Numbered from the stretch's first letter, positions 26,767 through 37,310 are shown. The stretch is 58,527 nucleotides of DNA from Algoriphagus sp. PAP.12 (GCF_026652115.1 NZ_JAPPSQ010000022.1:1-58527), one strand, 5' to 3'. The notes: a model not told the origin generated them from the sequence alone. Translations and numbers: made by a program.

Positions 26767-29700
26767 ATGTTTATGAAAAATGTTTACAAAAATCTAAGTG
26801 CATTGCTATTGCTCTTAGTATTTGCCAGTTCGGCTGCCATGGCACAAAGAGTTGTGACAGGTACTGTTCTGGATGAGTATGATGTTGGTTTGCCAGGTGT
26901 TTCGGTCCTCGTAAAGGGCACCACCACTGGTACAGCAACAGACATCGACGGGAAATTTTCCCTTAATGTTCCTAATGACCAAGCAATTTTGGTGTTTTCC
27001 TTTATAGGTTATGCCAAAGTGGAGCAAGCCGTAGGAAATAGAAGTGTAATTGATGTTAAACTAGCTCCAGACGAGCAAACTCTAACAGAGTTGGTTGTTA
27101 CAGGTTATACAATTGATAGCCGTCGTGAAACAACCGGTGCGATTGCTACGGTCGATCCAAAGGATTTGACAGTAATTCCAACTGGTAACGTAGAGCAAAC
27201 ACTTCAAGGTCGTGTATCAGGTGTGACAGTTATTACAAATGGTCAGCCAGGTACCACCTCAATTATTCGTGTTCGTGGTTTTGGTTCCTTCGGAGGAAAT
27301 GAACCGCTTTACGTAGTGGATGGTGTGCCTGTAACTTCTACTGATTTCTTGAATCCTGATGATATCGAGTCTACCACAGTATTGAAAGATGCTGCGGCAG
27401 CATCCATTTATGGTGCTAGAGCATCTAATGGTGTGATTATCTATACTACCAAAAGAGGAAAAAGAGGAAATCAAAAGCTTCGAGTAGATTACAATGGTAT
27501 GTATGGTTCTACTGACCCTGGTAAAGGGTTGGATATGATGAATCCGCAAGATTTTGCTAATTACACATGGTTAGCAGAACAAAACCAAGCTTGGTTGGAT
27601 GGCAATTCTCCAGAATACAATCATCCTCATTTTGGTAGTGGAAGTAGCCCTGTTATGCCATATTACTTGAGCGTAATTCAGCAAAACTCTGATGGATCTC
27701 TAGAAAATGTTTCAGGAGTTACATCTCCTTTAAGCGCTAGTGAGATTGAGCAACAAAGAAGCTGGTACAATGTCGATCCTAATAAAGGTGCAGTTTTACA
27801 GTTGATAAGAGCTGCAGGTGGAGAAGGAACAGACTGGTATAAAGCAATTACACGTAACGCTCCACTTCATAGACATTCAATTGGTTTGAATGGTGGATCA
27901 GAGACCAGTCGTTTTTATGTAGGTATGGGCTATCAGGATCAAGCAGGTATTCTATTGAATAATAACTTCAAAAGAATTACGCTTAGAGCAAACTCAGAGT
28001 TTGATGTAACTAATAAAATTAGAATTGGAGAAAACTTCCAAGCTACTTATCGTCAGGTATTAGGACAAACTGGTGGTAATGGCGGTATTGGTATTGCTCA
28101 GGACGAGAATGATATCCTTTCTGCCTTTAGAATGCCATCCATCATTCCTGTTTATGATGAATTTGGAGGATATGCTGGTACTGCTGTTGGTGGTTTCAAC
28201 AACCCAAGAAACCCTGTGGCAACCAGAGAAGGTCAAAAAGACAACAGAAACTTCAATGCGAATATTTTTGGTAATGTTTATGCAGAAGTTGACATCTTGG
28301 ATGATTTGACTTTTAGAACTTCTATAGGTGGTAGATACAACAACTACTACTATTGGGGATATTCTAGAAGACAATATGAAAACTCGGAAAACAATTCAGC
28401 ATTTGGATATAACGAAGGATCTGGATTCAACTTTGCATGGGTATTTACTAATACTGTTTCTTGGAAGAGAACATTTGGAAAGCATGCATTTGATGTAATC
28501 GCTGGTCAGGAAGCGTTAAATAATGGATCTGGTAGAGATATCAGTGCCTCTGGTAACAATCCATTCTCCACTGACCCAGACTTCATTACAATCACTAACC
28601 TTCCTGTAAGTAGTAGACAAGTGAATTCTAGCTTATATAGAGGTGTAAACTTCTCCTCTTACTTTGGACGTGTGAATTATACTTTCAATGACAAGTACTT
28701 GTTCAGTGGTGTGATTCGTAGAGACGGTTCTTCAGTATTTGGTTCTAACTCCAGATATGGTGTGTTCCCGGCATTCTCCGCAGCTTGGAGAATTTCTTCT
28801 GAAGGATTCTTACAGAGCGCTACTTGGATTGATGATTTGAAAATCCGTGGTGGATGGGGTCAGATGGGTAACTCAAACCCAGTTCCTGCCACTAACCAAT
28901 ATTCTACTTTTGCTGGTGATGTAGGAAACTCTTCTTACGATATCTCAGGTAGCAACTCTTCCGCAGTTATTGGATTTAGAAGAACACGTATCGGTAACCC
29001 TAATACACAATGGGAAACAGCTGAAACGAAGAATATCGGCTTTGACGGTACATTCTTTAACGGTCGTTTGGATGTGATTTTTGACTGGTGGAGAAAAGAC
29101 ACCAAAGATTTGTTATTCCAATTGCCAATTCCTCAAACAGCAGGTAGTAATGCTGCACCTCCTTTCATCAATATCGGTCAGATGTTGAATAGAGGTGTGG
29201 ACCTTTTGGTTTCAACTAAAGGTAACCTAAGTTCAGATTTTACATATGATTTGACTATTACTGCTTCCACATTGAAGAATGAAATTGTGGCATTGGCTCC
29301 AGGATTGGATATTATTACTTCAATCAACCCATCTTATAGAGGTATTCAGCCAATCAGAAACCAAGTGGGCTATTCTCTTTCGTCTTTCTATGGATACAAG
29401 CAAATTGGATTGTTCCAAAGTGCTGAAGATGTAGCTTCTCATGCTACCCAATCTGGAGCAGCTCCAGGTAGACTGAAGTTTGAAGATGTAAATGGAGATG
29501 GTGAAATCACTCCTGATGATAGAACTTTCTTGGGAAGTCCAGTTCCTGATTTTACAGGTGGTGTGAATTTCTCAGTTGGTTACAAAGGATTTGATATCGC
29601 TGCTTATTTCTATACCTCGATTGGCAATGAAGTTTGGAACCAATCTAGATGGTTCACTGATTTCTTCCAGACATTTGAAGGAGCAGCTATCTCTACGAGA

Positions 29701-30048
29701 TTGAAAGACTCTTGGACTCCTGATAATCCTAATGCAACTATTCCTATTGTAGAGAGAACAACCAACTTCTCTACTTCAGAGCAAGCAAACTCTTATTATG
29801 TCGAAGATGGATCTTATTTGAGATTGCAAAACGTGACATTGGGTTATACTCTTCCTCAGAGCTTGTTGGAAAGATGGAGAATGGAGAGATTGAGAGTGTT
29901 TGCATCTGCTAATAACTTGTTCACAATCACAGGTTATGAAGGATTGGATCCTGCAGTAGGTGGATCTGCAGATACTACTTTTGGTATCGATGTAGGAAAC
30001 TATCCTGTGACGAGAGGTTATACTTTCGGTGTTAACCTAAGCTTCTAA
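26767..30048 (+). CDS. SusC/RagA family TonB-linked outer-membrane transporter
   Basis: A 1093-residue transporter. Two ATGs fit (26767 and 26773); 26767 is chosen because TACCCAATCTA then lies at the same distance from the ATG as in the FG-GAP gene at 31959. The signal peptide ends AAMAQ. It has a carboxypeptidase-regulatory-like domain (VVTGTVLDEYDVGLPGVSVL), plug motif LVVTGYTIDSRRETTGAIAT, RagA signature LKDAAAASIYGARASNGVII, and a barrel ending GVNLSF. susD follows after 47 bases. No hydrolases flank it on the near side. The substrate may be linked to the asparaginase/CutC cluster downstream (inference). Confidence 0.95.
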   Translation: MFMKNVYKNLSALLLLLVFASSAAMAQRVVTGTVLDEYDVGLPGVSVLVKGTTTGTATDIDGKFSLNVPNDQAILVFSFIGYAKVEQAVGNRSVIDVKLAPDEQTLTELVVTGYTIDSRRETTGAIATVDPKDLTVIPTGNVEQTLQGRVSGVTVITNGQPGTTSIIRVRGFGSFGGNEPLYVVDGVPVTSTDFLNPDDIESTTVLKDAAAASIYGARASNGVIIYTTKRGKRGNQKLRVDYNGMYGSTDPGKGLDMMNPQDFANYTWLAEQNQAWLDGNSPEYNHPHFGSGSSPVMPYYLSVIQQNSDGSLENVSGVTSPLSASEIEQQRSWYNVDPNKGAVLQLIRAAGGEGTDWYKAITRNAPLHRHSIGLNGGSETSRFYVGMGYQDQAGILLNNNFKRITLRANSEFDVTNKIRIGENFQATYRQVLGQTGGNGGIGIAQDENDILSAFRMPSIIPVYDEFGGYAGTAVGGFNNPRNPVATREGQKDNRNFNANIFGNVYAEVDILDDLTFRTSIGGRYNNYYYWGYSRRQYENSENNSAFGYNEGSGFNFAWVFTNTVSWKRTFGKHAFDVIAGQEALNNGSGRDISASGNNPFSTDPDFITITNLPVSSRQVNSSLYRGVNFSSYFGRVNYTFNDKYLFSGVIRRDGSSVFGSNSRYGVFPAFSAAWRISSEGFLQSATWIDDLKIRGGWGQMGNSNPVPATNQYSTFAGDVGNSSYDISGSNSSAVIGFRRTRIGNPNTQWETAETKNIGFDGTFFNGRLDVIFDWWRKDTKDLLFQLPIPQTAGSNAAPPFINIGQMLNRGVDLLVSTKGNLSSDFTYDLTITASTLKNEIVALAPGLDIITSINPSYRGIQPIRNQVGYSLSSFYGYKQIGLFQSAEDVASHATQSGAAPGRLKFEDVNGDGEITPDDRTFLGSPVPDFTGGVNFSVGYKGFDIAAYFYTSIGNEVWNQSRWFTDFFQTFEGAAISTRLKDSWTPDNPNATIPIVERTTNFSTSEQANSYYVEDGSYLRLQNVTLGYTLPQSLLERWRMERLRVFASANNLFTITGYEGLDPAVGGSADTTFGIDVGNYPVTRGYTFGVNLSF

Positions 30049-30095
30049 AGCGAAGGAGAAAAGACAAGATGTTTTAAAAAAAAATGATTATTCAA

Positions 30096-31823
30096 ATGAA
30101 AAAATTTAGAATAAAAATTGGAGCACTTCTTTCCTCAGCTGCTTTAATGGTTGCGGTAAGTTGTAGTGATGATTTTCTTGATGTGCCACCAACCGGTGTT
30201 TTGGCAGAGTCTCAATTACAGACTTTGGCAGGGTTGGAAGCCTCTTTGATTGCCGCATATTCTCAGGTAAATGGTAGAAGCAACCGTCTGGCATCTCCAT
30301 CCAACTGGGTATGGGGCAGTATCAGAGGCGGTGAGGCAAATAAGGGTACTGACCCAGGTGATTTTGCTACTATCAACCCAATCCAAAGATTTGAAAACAA
30401 TTCAGCGTCTGGTGATATGGGCGCAAAATGGAATGGAGCCTATGAGGGAATTGCGAGAAGTAATTCTGTTTTAAGATTGATGCAAAATGCAGCAGAAGAT
30501 GTAACGGATGCTGATAAAGTAAGAATCGGAGCACAAGCTCGCTTCTTAAGAGGTCACTACTATTTTGAGTTGAAAAGATTGTATGGTGATACTCCTTATG
30601 TAGACGAGAATGTAGATTATGGTTCTGGCTTAGAAGAAGTAAGCAACAATCAGGATTTGTGGCCTTTTATCGAAGCTGATTTCCAATATGCAGTTGATAA
30701 TCTTCCAGGTACACAGTCTCAAGTAGGTAGGGTGAACCAGTGGGCTGCAAAAGTATATTTGGCTAAAGTTTACCTATATCAAGGTAAGTTCTCTCAAGCA
30801 AAAACTTTGTTTGACGATGTAGTTGCAAATGGTGTTACCTCAAACGGTTTGAAATACGGATTGGTAGATGACTATGCTGATTTGTGGAGAGGTGAACATG
30901 ACAATAACAAGGAAACAGTTTGGGCTTATCAATCAGCTGCAGGAACTGGATCTGTGAACAACGCGAACCCAGAGTTTGATTTGAATTTCCCTTATAACTC
31001 TGCTGCTCCAGGTGTTTGTTGTGGTTTCTACCAACCTTCTTTCACATTTGTAAACTCTTTTAGAACAGATTCTAATGGGTTGCCTTTGATTGACAATTCT
31101 TACAATGATCCTGCTAATAGAGTGAAAAGTGATATGGGCTTAGGTTCTGCTGATCCATTTACTCCAGATACTGGTAACTTGGATCCTAGATTAGATCATA
31201 CAGTTGGTAGAAGAGGACTTCCTTATTTGGATTGGCAAGACCATCCAGGAGCTTCTTGGATAAGAAATCAACCAAATGGTGGTCCATATTCTCCTAAGAA
31301 ATATGTGTATACTCAAACAGAGGTTGGTTCTTTCCAAGATAACTCTTCCTGGACTCCTGGATACACAGGCTTGAATGTTTACATTATCAGATACTCAGAC
31401 GTACTGTTGATGTCTGCTGAAGCTGATATTGAAGCGGGGGATTTGGAAAGTGCCAGAACCAAAGTAAACATGGTAAGAGAAAGAGCTATGAACTCCCAAT
31501 TGTTGAGAGAAGATGGTTCTAAAGCTGCGAATTACAAAGTAGGTACTTATACATCTGCTTGGGCTAGCCCAGATATGGCTAGAAAAGCAGTAAGATTAGA
31601 GAGAATGCTTGAATTAGGTATGGAAGGTCATCGATTCTATGATCTTGTAAGATGGAATACTGTTCAAGCAGAATTGGATTACTATTTTGCTACAGATGGA
31701 GTACTTCTTTCTTCATCTCTTGGTGGAGCTAAATTCACTGAAAAGTATAAATTGTTACCAATTCCTCAAGATCAAATAGATATTACTGGGGCTGATATTT
31801 TGATTCAGAATCCAGGTTTCTAA
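30096..31823 (+). CDS. SusD/RagB family outer-membrane nutrient-binding lipoprotein
   Basis: A 575-residue partner of the SusC encoded before it. The ATG at 30096 starts MKKFRIKIGALL and leads to a lipobox VSC with SCSDDFLDVPPTG; an in-frame ATG at 30084 would add four residues. The N-domain has the usual LRGHYYFELKRLYGD helix. The C-terminus holds RLERMLELGMEGHRFYDLVRW and ends LLPIPQDQIDI...NPGF, as in complete SusD proteins. A strong terminator follows 19 bases after the stop, so the FG-GAP gene downstream has its own promoter. Confidence 0.95.
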   Translation: MKKFRIKIGALLSSAALMVAVSCSDDFLDVPPTGVLAESQLQTLAGLEASLIAAYSQVNGRSNRLASPSNWVWGSIRGGEANKGTDPGDFATINPIQRFENNSASGDMGAKWNGAYEGIARSNSVLRLMQNAAEDVTDADKVRIGAQARFLRGHYYFELKRLYGDTPYVDENVDYGSGLEEVSNNQDLWPFIEADFQYAVDNLPGTQSQVGRVNQWAAKVYLAKVYLYQGKFSQAKTLFDDVVANGVTSNGLKYGLVDDYADLWRGEHDNNKETVWAYQSAAGTGSVNNANPEFDLNFPYNSAAPGVCCGFYQPSFTFVNSFRTDSNGLPLIDNSYNDPANRVKSDMGLGSADPFTPDTGNLDPRLDHTVGRRGLPYLDWQDHPGASWIRNQPNGGPYSPKKYVYTQTEVGSFQDNSSWTPGYTGLNVYIIRYSDVLLMSAEADIEAGDLESARTKVNMVRERAMNSQLLREDGSKAANYKVGTYTSAWASPDMARKAVRLERMLELGMEGHRFYDLVRWNTVQAELDYYFATDGVLLSSSLGGAKFTEKYKLLPIPQDQIDITGADILIQNPGF

Positions 31824-31841
31824 ACCATTTCAATTAAAATT

Positions 31842-31867
31842 AAAAGGAGACCAATTGGTCTCCTTTT
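31842..31867 (+). terminator. Terminator after the second susD
   Basis: A perfect 26-base palindrome AAAAGGAGACCAA / TTGGTCTCCTTTT followed by more T. It ends the susC-susD transcript. Confidence 0.9.
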
Positions 31868-31958
31868 TTTGTTTTGAGCACGTTAAATGCTTGAAATAAT
31901 TTCTATGCTAGCTTGAGAAATGCTATTTTCAGGGTTGTCTATCATACCCAATCTACCC

Positions 31959-34900
31959 ATGAAGTACCCATCTATCTTTGTCTTTCTTTTAGTACTATTT
32001 TATATAAGTGCTTGTAATAAAACTGAGACATTATTCGAATTAAAAAGCCCCGAATCTACCGGAGTTACTTTTAATAATGAGATCATTGAGACAGATTCAT
32101 TCAACATCTTAACCGATGAATATATATTCAATGGTGGAGGAGTATCGGTTGCAGATTTTGACCAGAACGGATTACCTGATTTGTTTTTTACAGGTAACCA
32201 GGTTTCCAATAGATTATATCTAAACCAAGGTGATTTTAAATTTGAGGATATCTCTAAAGGAGCAGGAATCGAAGCAGCTACATTTTGGTGTACAGGATCT
32301 ACTGTTGTAGATATTAATAATGACGGTTGGCAAGATATCTATATCGCAGCAGCCATGAAAACTGGTCCAGGAGAACGGAATAATCTTCTTTTTGTGAATC
32401 AAGGAAAAGGATCAAATGGTGAAATTTCTTTTAAAGAAATGGCTTCCCAATATGGAATAGCTGATGCTGGAAATGGGATGGGGGCTGCATTTATTGACTA
32501 TGATCTAGATGGGGATTTGGATTTGTATGTTCTGAATAATGAGCAAAGCAAAGTGATTCCTTCAAATTATAGAGAGAAAATTACTGATGGGACTGCTATA
32601 AATAATGATGCGTTTTACAGAAATAATGGAGATGGAACATTTTCGAATGTTACCAAAGAAGTAGGGATTATAATTGAAGGTTTTGGGCTTGGTTTATTGA
32701 TTGCTGATTTGAATAATGATGGATGGCCAGATATCCATGTTTCCAATGACTATATCACCAATGATATTTTATATATCAATAATCAAGATGGTACTTTTTC
32801 AAACGAAATTTCTAAAAGATTAAAACATCAAAGTCAATTTTCAATGGGTTCAGATATAGCTGATTTCAATAATGATTTGAAGCCAGATATTATGACTTTG
32901 GATATGCTTGGAGAGGATAATTATCGAAAGAAGACTACCATTGGTATGAACTCCTACCAGGTTTATTTGAGTAATGAGCAATGGGGGTATGAATATCAAT
33001 ATGTGAGGAATATGCTCCATATGAATAATGGAAAGAATGTTCCTTTCAGTGAAATCGGCATGTATTCAGGTATTTATCAAACGGATTGGTCCTGGGCTCC
33101 TTTATTTGGAGATGTTGATAATGATGGGAATAGAGATCTTTTAGTGACAAATGGATTTCCACGAGACATTACTGATAAAGACTTTGCCAATTACCGTGCA
33201 GATGTGGGCTCAGTTGCCACAGTAAGACAATTATTGGACTCCATCCCAATTGTGAAAATTCCAAATTATGCTTTTCACAATCAAGGAGATCTGACCTTTA
33301 TAGATTCTGGCAAATCTTGGGGATTGGATAAACCTTCTTTCTCCAACGGCGCTGCTTTAGTTGACTTGGATCAAGATGGGGACTTGGATTATGTGGTTAA
33401 TAATATCAATGATCCTGCATTTATTTTTGAAAATCATCTGGATAAAAAAGAAAATAAAGGTTTGTTTTTAAGGTTGAAGCTGAAAGGAAAAGAAGGAAAT
33501 CCTTTTGGTTTGGGGACAAAGGTAATTGTGATTTTAGAGGATGGTACAAGGCTTTACCAGGAGCAACAAATTGTCCGAGGTTATATGTCAAGTTTGGATG
33601 ATGTGATGCATTTTGGAGTTGGACCAAATAATTCTATTTCTTCGGTTTTGGCTATTTGGCCTGATGGAAAACGTAGCTTGATCAAAAACCCGGAACTCAA
33701 TACTGTAATCGATGTCAACTATTCAGATGCAAATGCAGGGACTTCGAACTTTGCAATATTGGATGAAGAAAATGCCGAGTCACTATTTGAGGAAGTGAGT
33801 GAAGATCTTGGTTTGGTCTATATTCATGAGGAAGAAGATAAAATTGATTTCAATATCCAAAGAATCTTGCCTCACAAGCTTTCTCAGTATGGTCCATCAT
33901 TGGCAGTAGGTGATGTCAATGGAGATGGTGCAGAAGATTTGATAGTGGGCTCTTCTTCGGGATTTGAACCTCTTTTATTCACTCAAAATTCTGATGGTTC
34001 TTTTGCCAAAAAAATATTACTCCCTGGCGAAAATCCAGCTTTTGAGGAAATGGGGATTCTACTTTTTGATATTGAGAATGATGGGGATCTGGATCTGTAT
34101 TTAGTCGAAGGAAGCAATGAATTTCCTCAAAATTCAGCTGAATATTCTGACAGGATGTTTTTGAATGATGGGAATGGAAACTTCACATTAGATGAAAATT
34201 TCAGTTTAGTGAAGGCTAGCGGAAGTGCTGTAAGAGCAGCTGACTTTGATCAAGATGGCTATTTGGATCTATTTGTAGGAGGTCGAACTCCTGTTGCGCA
34301 ATTTCCCTATCCAGAAAGGAGCTTTTTGTTGAAAAATGGAAATGGGATTTTAGAGGATGTGACAGATCAAGTAGCTCCAGATTTAAGAAATGTTGGGATG
34401 GTCACCGATGCAATTTGGTCGGATGTGGATTTAGATGGCTTGGTGGATCTGGTAATTGTTGGTGAGTTAATGCCGATTACGGTATTTAAAAATGATGGAG
34501 AGAAACTAAATCGAATCGAAACTGGACTAGAATCATATTTAGGTTGGTGGAATTCTATCAATTCCGGTGATTTTGATCAAGATGGAGATGTGGATTTTGT
34601 AGTTGGAAATATGGGGGCAAATAATCACCACCACCCAACTCAAGAGCATCCTGTAAAAATTTATGCGAAAGATTTTGACAAGAATGGGAGTGTGGACCCT
34701 GTTACTTTTTCTTGGTATAAGGGCAGAGATGGAGAATATCAATCTTTTCCTAGCCATTTCTGGGCGGACTTATACGGCCAAAGCACCTTGTTTAGAAAGA
34801 AATTTGAAAGGTATAAGACTTATGCTTTGAGTACAGAAGAATCTCTTTTTACCGAAGATGAGAAAAAGGATGCTTTGATTCTGGAAGGTAATTTTGACAA

Positions 34901-35477
34901 ATCGGTATATGTTGAGAATCTAGGAGGAGGAAAGTTTAAAATTCATGAATTGCCTTCTTTGGCTCAATTGGGTCCTGTCAATGGACTATTGACTGAGGAT
35001 GTTAATGGTGATGGGTTTTTGGACATTCTTTTAGTTGGGAATGATTATGGAAATGAGATTTTCATTGGAAAACTGGATGCGTTAATTGGATTGGTTTTGA
35101 TTGGAGATGGAAAAGGAGGGTTTGCTCCTATGGAAGCAGCTGAAAGTGGGTTTGTAGTTCCAGGTGATGCAAAAGCCCTAGTGAAAATAGCCTCTGTAAA
35201 TGGAGGACCTTTGATAGTGGCCTCTCAAAATAGGGATGAACTCAAAGTGTTCAGAGGTAAAACCAAAGAAAACCAAGTAATCGAACCAGGTCAACAAGTT
35301 GCTGCACTTTTGGTTGAGCTGGAAAATGGAAAAACTCAAAGGATAGAAATTACCCATGGCGCTGGATTCCTATCCCAGTCTTCTAAAGAGATTACTTTGC
35401 CACTTGGAATAAAATCACTGAAAGTAATTGATTACAAGGGTGAGCAAAAGGACTTCGATTTATCTCTGCTAAATTAA
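31959..35477 (+). CDS. FG-GAP/VCBS repeat lipoprotein with ASPIC/UnbV domain (CRTAC1-like)
   Basis: A 1172-residue lipoprotein. The ATG at 31959 (MKYPSIFVFLLVLFYISAC) gives a lipobox ISAC; the open frame begins 13 codons earlier without signal-like sequence. FG-GAP repeats with calcium-type DxDxDG loops occur throughout, for example VADFDQNGLPDLFF, IDYDLDGDLDLYV, GDVDNDGNRDLLV, and VGDVNGDGAEDLIV in the second half. Between the two propeller parts is an ASPIC/UnbV domain (GKEGNPFGLGTKVIV... to LAIWPDGKR). It probably sits on the cell surface and binds ligand, as such proteins often neighbour SusCD pairs in Cytophagales. It has the same TACCCAATCTA leader as the susC gene. Its stop abuts the stop of the convergent creatininase gene. 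Confidence 0.9.
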   Translation: MKYPSIFVFLLVLFYISACNKTETLFELKSPESTGVTFNNEIIETDSFNILTDEYIFNGGGVSVADFDQNGLPDLFFTGNQVSNRLYLNQGDFKFEDISKGAGIEAATFWCTGSTVVDINNDGWQDIYIAAAMKTGPGERNNLLFVNQGKGSNGEISFKEMASQYGIADAGNGMGAAFIDYDLDGDLDLYVLNNEQSKVIPSNYREKITDGTAINNDAFYRNNGDGTFSNVTKEVGIIIEGFGLGLLIADLNNDGWPDIHVSNDYITNDILYINNQDGTFSNEISKRLKHQSQFSMGSDIADFNNDLKPDIMTLDMLGEDNYRKKTTIGMNSYQVYLSNEQWGYEYQYVRNMLHMNNGKNVPFSEIGMYSGIYQTDWSWAPLFGDVDNDGNRDLLVTNGFPRDITDKDFANYRADVGSVATVRQLLDSIPIVKIPNYAFHNQGDLTFIDSGKSWGLDKPSFSNGAALVDLDQDGDLDYVVNNINDPAFIFENHLDKKENKGLFLRLKLKGKEGNPFGLGTKVIVILEDGTRLYQEQQIVRGYMSSLDDVMHFGVGPNNSISSVLAIWPDGKRSLIKNPELNTVIDVNYSDANAGTSNFAILDEENAESLFEEVSEDLGLVYIHEEEDKIDFNIQRILPHKLSQYGPSLAVGDVNGDGAEDLIVGSSSGFEPLLFTQNSDGSFAKKILLPGENPAFEEMGILLFDIENDGDLDLYLVEGSNEFPQNSAEYSDRMFLNDGNGNFTLDENFSLVKASGSAVRAADFDQDGYLDLFVGGRTPVAQFPYPERSFLLKNGNGILEDVTDQVAPDLRNVGMVTDAIWSDVDLDGLVDLVIVGELMPITVFKNDGEKLNRIETGLESYLGWWNSINSGDFDQDGDVDFVVGNMGANNHHHPTQEHPVKIYAKDFDKNGSVDPVTFSWYKGRDGEYQSFPSHFWADLYGQSTLFRKKFERYKTYALSTEESLFTEDEKKDALILEGNFDKSVYVENLGGGKFKIHELPSLAQLGPVNGLLTEDVNGDGFLDILLVGNDYGNEIFIGKLDALIGLVLIGDGKGGFAPMEAAESGFVVPGDAKALVKIASVNGGPLIVASQNRDELKVFRGKTKENQVIEPGQQVAALLVELENGKTQRIEITHGAGFLSQSSKEITLPLGIKSLKVIDYKGEQKDFDLSLLN

Positions 35478-36239
35478 TTATCGATACAACTCCCCGTGAT
35501 TCACAGAGCAGATGTCCAGAATTAGGTCAGAAACCTTTTCAGTAACATCCTCAAAATATCGCCTCCCCTTTTCTGTGGAGGCTTTTTTTGGATTACCGAT
35601 TCCAGTGTCAGCAGTTACCTGAGACCATTTTCTTTCTGCCCAGGCCCATTTTTCTCTTACTCCAGCGATCACTGATTTTTTTTCTTCACCATCACCTGCT
35701 TCTTCAAGAGGCAATACCAATTCAGGATGAAGATGCATGATGAGGGATGTTTCTAGTTCGTCAGCATGGTCTCCGCCTTCTTCAAAGTATTCTTTTTTGT
35801 CTAAAGCCTGGAACCAATTACAGGTGAAAAGAAGCATGTCTTGGTACTTCAATCCCAATTCCCGTAAAGCAGTTTTGAAATCATTTCCTCCATGACTGTT
35901 CAGAATGAGAAGTTTTTTTAATCCTTGTCGATGAAAGACCTCCAGTAGATCTTTCAAAATAGCGAATTGGGTGCTTGGATTTAAATTCATGTCCAAGTAG
36001 ATATCCGATTGCCCGGTATTGACCCCAAAAGGGATAGTCGGTAGGATTACAACGTTAGCTCCTTTTTCCCATGCCTTCCTTCCAGCTTCTTCTCCTATTG
36101 CATCTGCCTCATAAACATCTGTGCCATAAGGCATGTGATAATTATGCGCTTCAGTAGCTCCCCAAGGAAGAACTGCCAAATCAAATCGGTGGTCTTTGAG
36201 GGTTTTCCAATTTGCTTCTTTCAGGATATAAGGTCTCAT
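35478..36239 (-). CDS. Creatininase family amidohydrolase
   Basis: A 253-residue cytoplasmic metal-dependent amidohydrolase. Probable ligands are Glu30, His32 and Asp41 in LPWGATEAHNYHMPYGTD, His116 in LNSHGGND, and an acidic residue in GGDHADELETS (157-164). The SHGGN motif differs from true creatininase (GHYEN), so creatinine is unlikely to be the substrate. Relatives open lactams or cleave formamides and peptides. It is transcribed alone, back to back with the FG-GAP gene and divergent from the glycosylasparaginase operon. A role in splitting an amide-linked compound with that operon is inference. Confidence 0.9.
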   Translation of the reverse strand: MRPYILKEANWKTLKDHRFDLAVLPWGATEAHNYHMPYGTDVYEADAIGEEAGRKAWEKGANVVILPTIPFGVNTGQSDIYLDMNLNPSTQFAILKDLLEVFHRQGLKKLLILNSHGGNDFKTALRELGLKYQDMLLFTCNWFQALDKKEYFEEGGDHADELETSLIMHLHPELVLPLEEAGDGEEKKSVIAGVREKWAWAERKWSQVTADTGIGNPKKASTEKGRRYFEDVTEKVSDLILDICSVNHGELYR

Positions 36240-36323
36240 GTTATTTTTAGAGGAATTGAATGAAAAATGGCTTAATTCGGGTCAAAATTGATAATTTGAA
36301 CGCTCGAATCTAAAATAAGTCTA

Positions 36324-37310
36324 ATGTCTCAAAGAAGAAAATTTATCAAGCAAACGCTGATGAGCTCTGCTCTGTTTATTCCTGGAGTAGGTCAAACATT
36401 TGCAAATGGTCCAAAATCACAAAATGCTGGAGAAAAGCCGTTGATTTTGTCTACTTGGAACCATGGACTTCCTGCAAATGCGGCGGCTTTGAAGAAATAT
36501 ACCGAAACAAATAATATACTAGATGCGGTTGAGGCCGGTGTAATGGATACGGAGTTGGACATGAGTAATTTATCTGTTGGTCTTCAAGGATTGCCAGATA
36601 GAGAAGGGATTACTACGCTGGATGCTTCAATTATGAAAGGGGATGGATCTTGTGGTTCTGTTGCCTTCGTAAGACAAGTGAAACATCCAATTAGTCTGGC
36701 TAGAGTTGTGATGGAGAAAACGCCTCACGTGATGATCGTAGGTGAAGGTGCAAGACAATTGGCGATTGCCGAAGGTTTTCCAATTGAAGAAGAAAAACTA
36801 AGTCCGAAAGCTGAAGCCGCTTATTTAAAATGGAAAGAAACTAGTCAGTATAAGCCGGTAATTAATATTGAGAATCATGATACAATCGGAATGATTGGGA
36901 TTGGTGCTGATGGTAAATTGGCAGGAAGCTGTACGACCAGTGGATTGGCTTATAAAATGCATGGTCGAGTAGGGGATAGCCCAATTATTGGAGCTGGGCT
37001 TTATGTTGATGATGAAGTTGGAGCTGCGACGGCTACTGGTCTTGGAGAGTCTATCATTAGAATTTGTGGCAGTTTCTTGATTGTTGAATTGATGCGCCAA
37101 GGAAGAACTCCTCAAGAGGCATGTGAAGAGACAGTGAGACGATTGGTTGCCAAAAACGAAAAGAATATCAAAGATCTTCAAGCAGGGTTCCTTGCAATTA
37201 ATAAAGATGGTGAAGTGGGGGCTTTTGCGGTTCATCCAGGTTTCAATTTTGCCAAAGGAGGACTTCATGGAAATGCAATGATCGACTCCAATAGCTATTT
37301 CAAAGGATGA
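36324..37310 (+). CDS. N4-(beta-N-acetylglucosaminyl)-L-asparaginase (glycosylasparaginase)
   Basis: A 328-residue Ntn-hydrolase that cleaves the bond between GlcNAc and asparagine, the last link of N-glycans. It begins with a Tat-like signal (QRRKFIKQ, then a short hydrophobic stretch), so export is likely. Autoprocessing should occur before Thr187 in ENHDTIGMIGIG, giving alpha and beta chains; the beta chain has GRVGDSPIIGAGLYVDDEVG and ATGLGE as in the family. The length fits. It is first in an operon with CutC (ATGA overlap) and a cytochrome/FG-GAP lipoprotein. Confidence 0.93.
   Translation: MSQRRKFIKQTLMSSALFIPGVGQTFANGPKSQNAGEKPLILSTWNHGLPANAAALKKYTETNNILDAVEAGVMDTELDMSNLSVGLQGLPDREGITTLDASIMKGDGSCGSVAFVRQVKHPISLARVVMEKTPHVMIVGEGARQLAIAEGFPIEEEKLSPKAEAAYLKWKETSQYKPVINIENHDTIGMIGIGADGKLAGSCTTSGLAYKMHGRVGDSPIIGAGLYVDDEVGAATATGLGESIIRICGSFLIVELMRQGRTPQEACEETVRRLVAKNEKNIKDLQAGFLAINKDGEVGAFAVHPGFNFAKGGLHGNAMIDSNSYFKG

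Noticed and set aside
36825..37268. Minus-strand open frame opposite the glycosylasparaginase
   Set aside because: It lies inside a conserved enzyme gene; composition is Ser/Asn/His-rich as expected for an antisense shadow.
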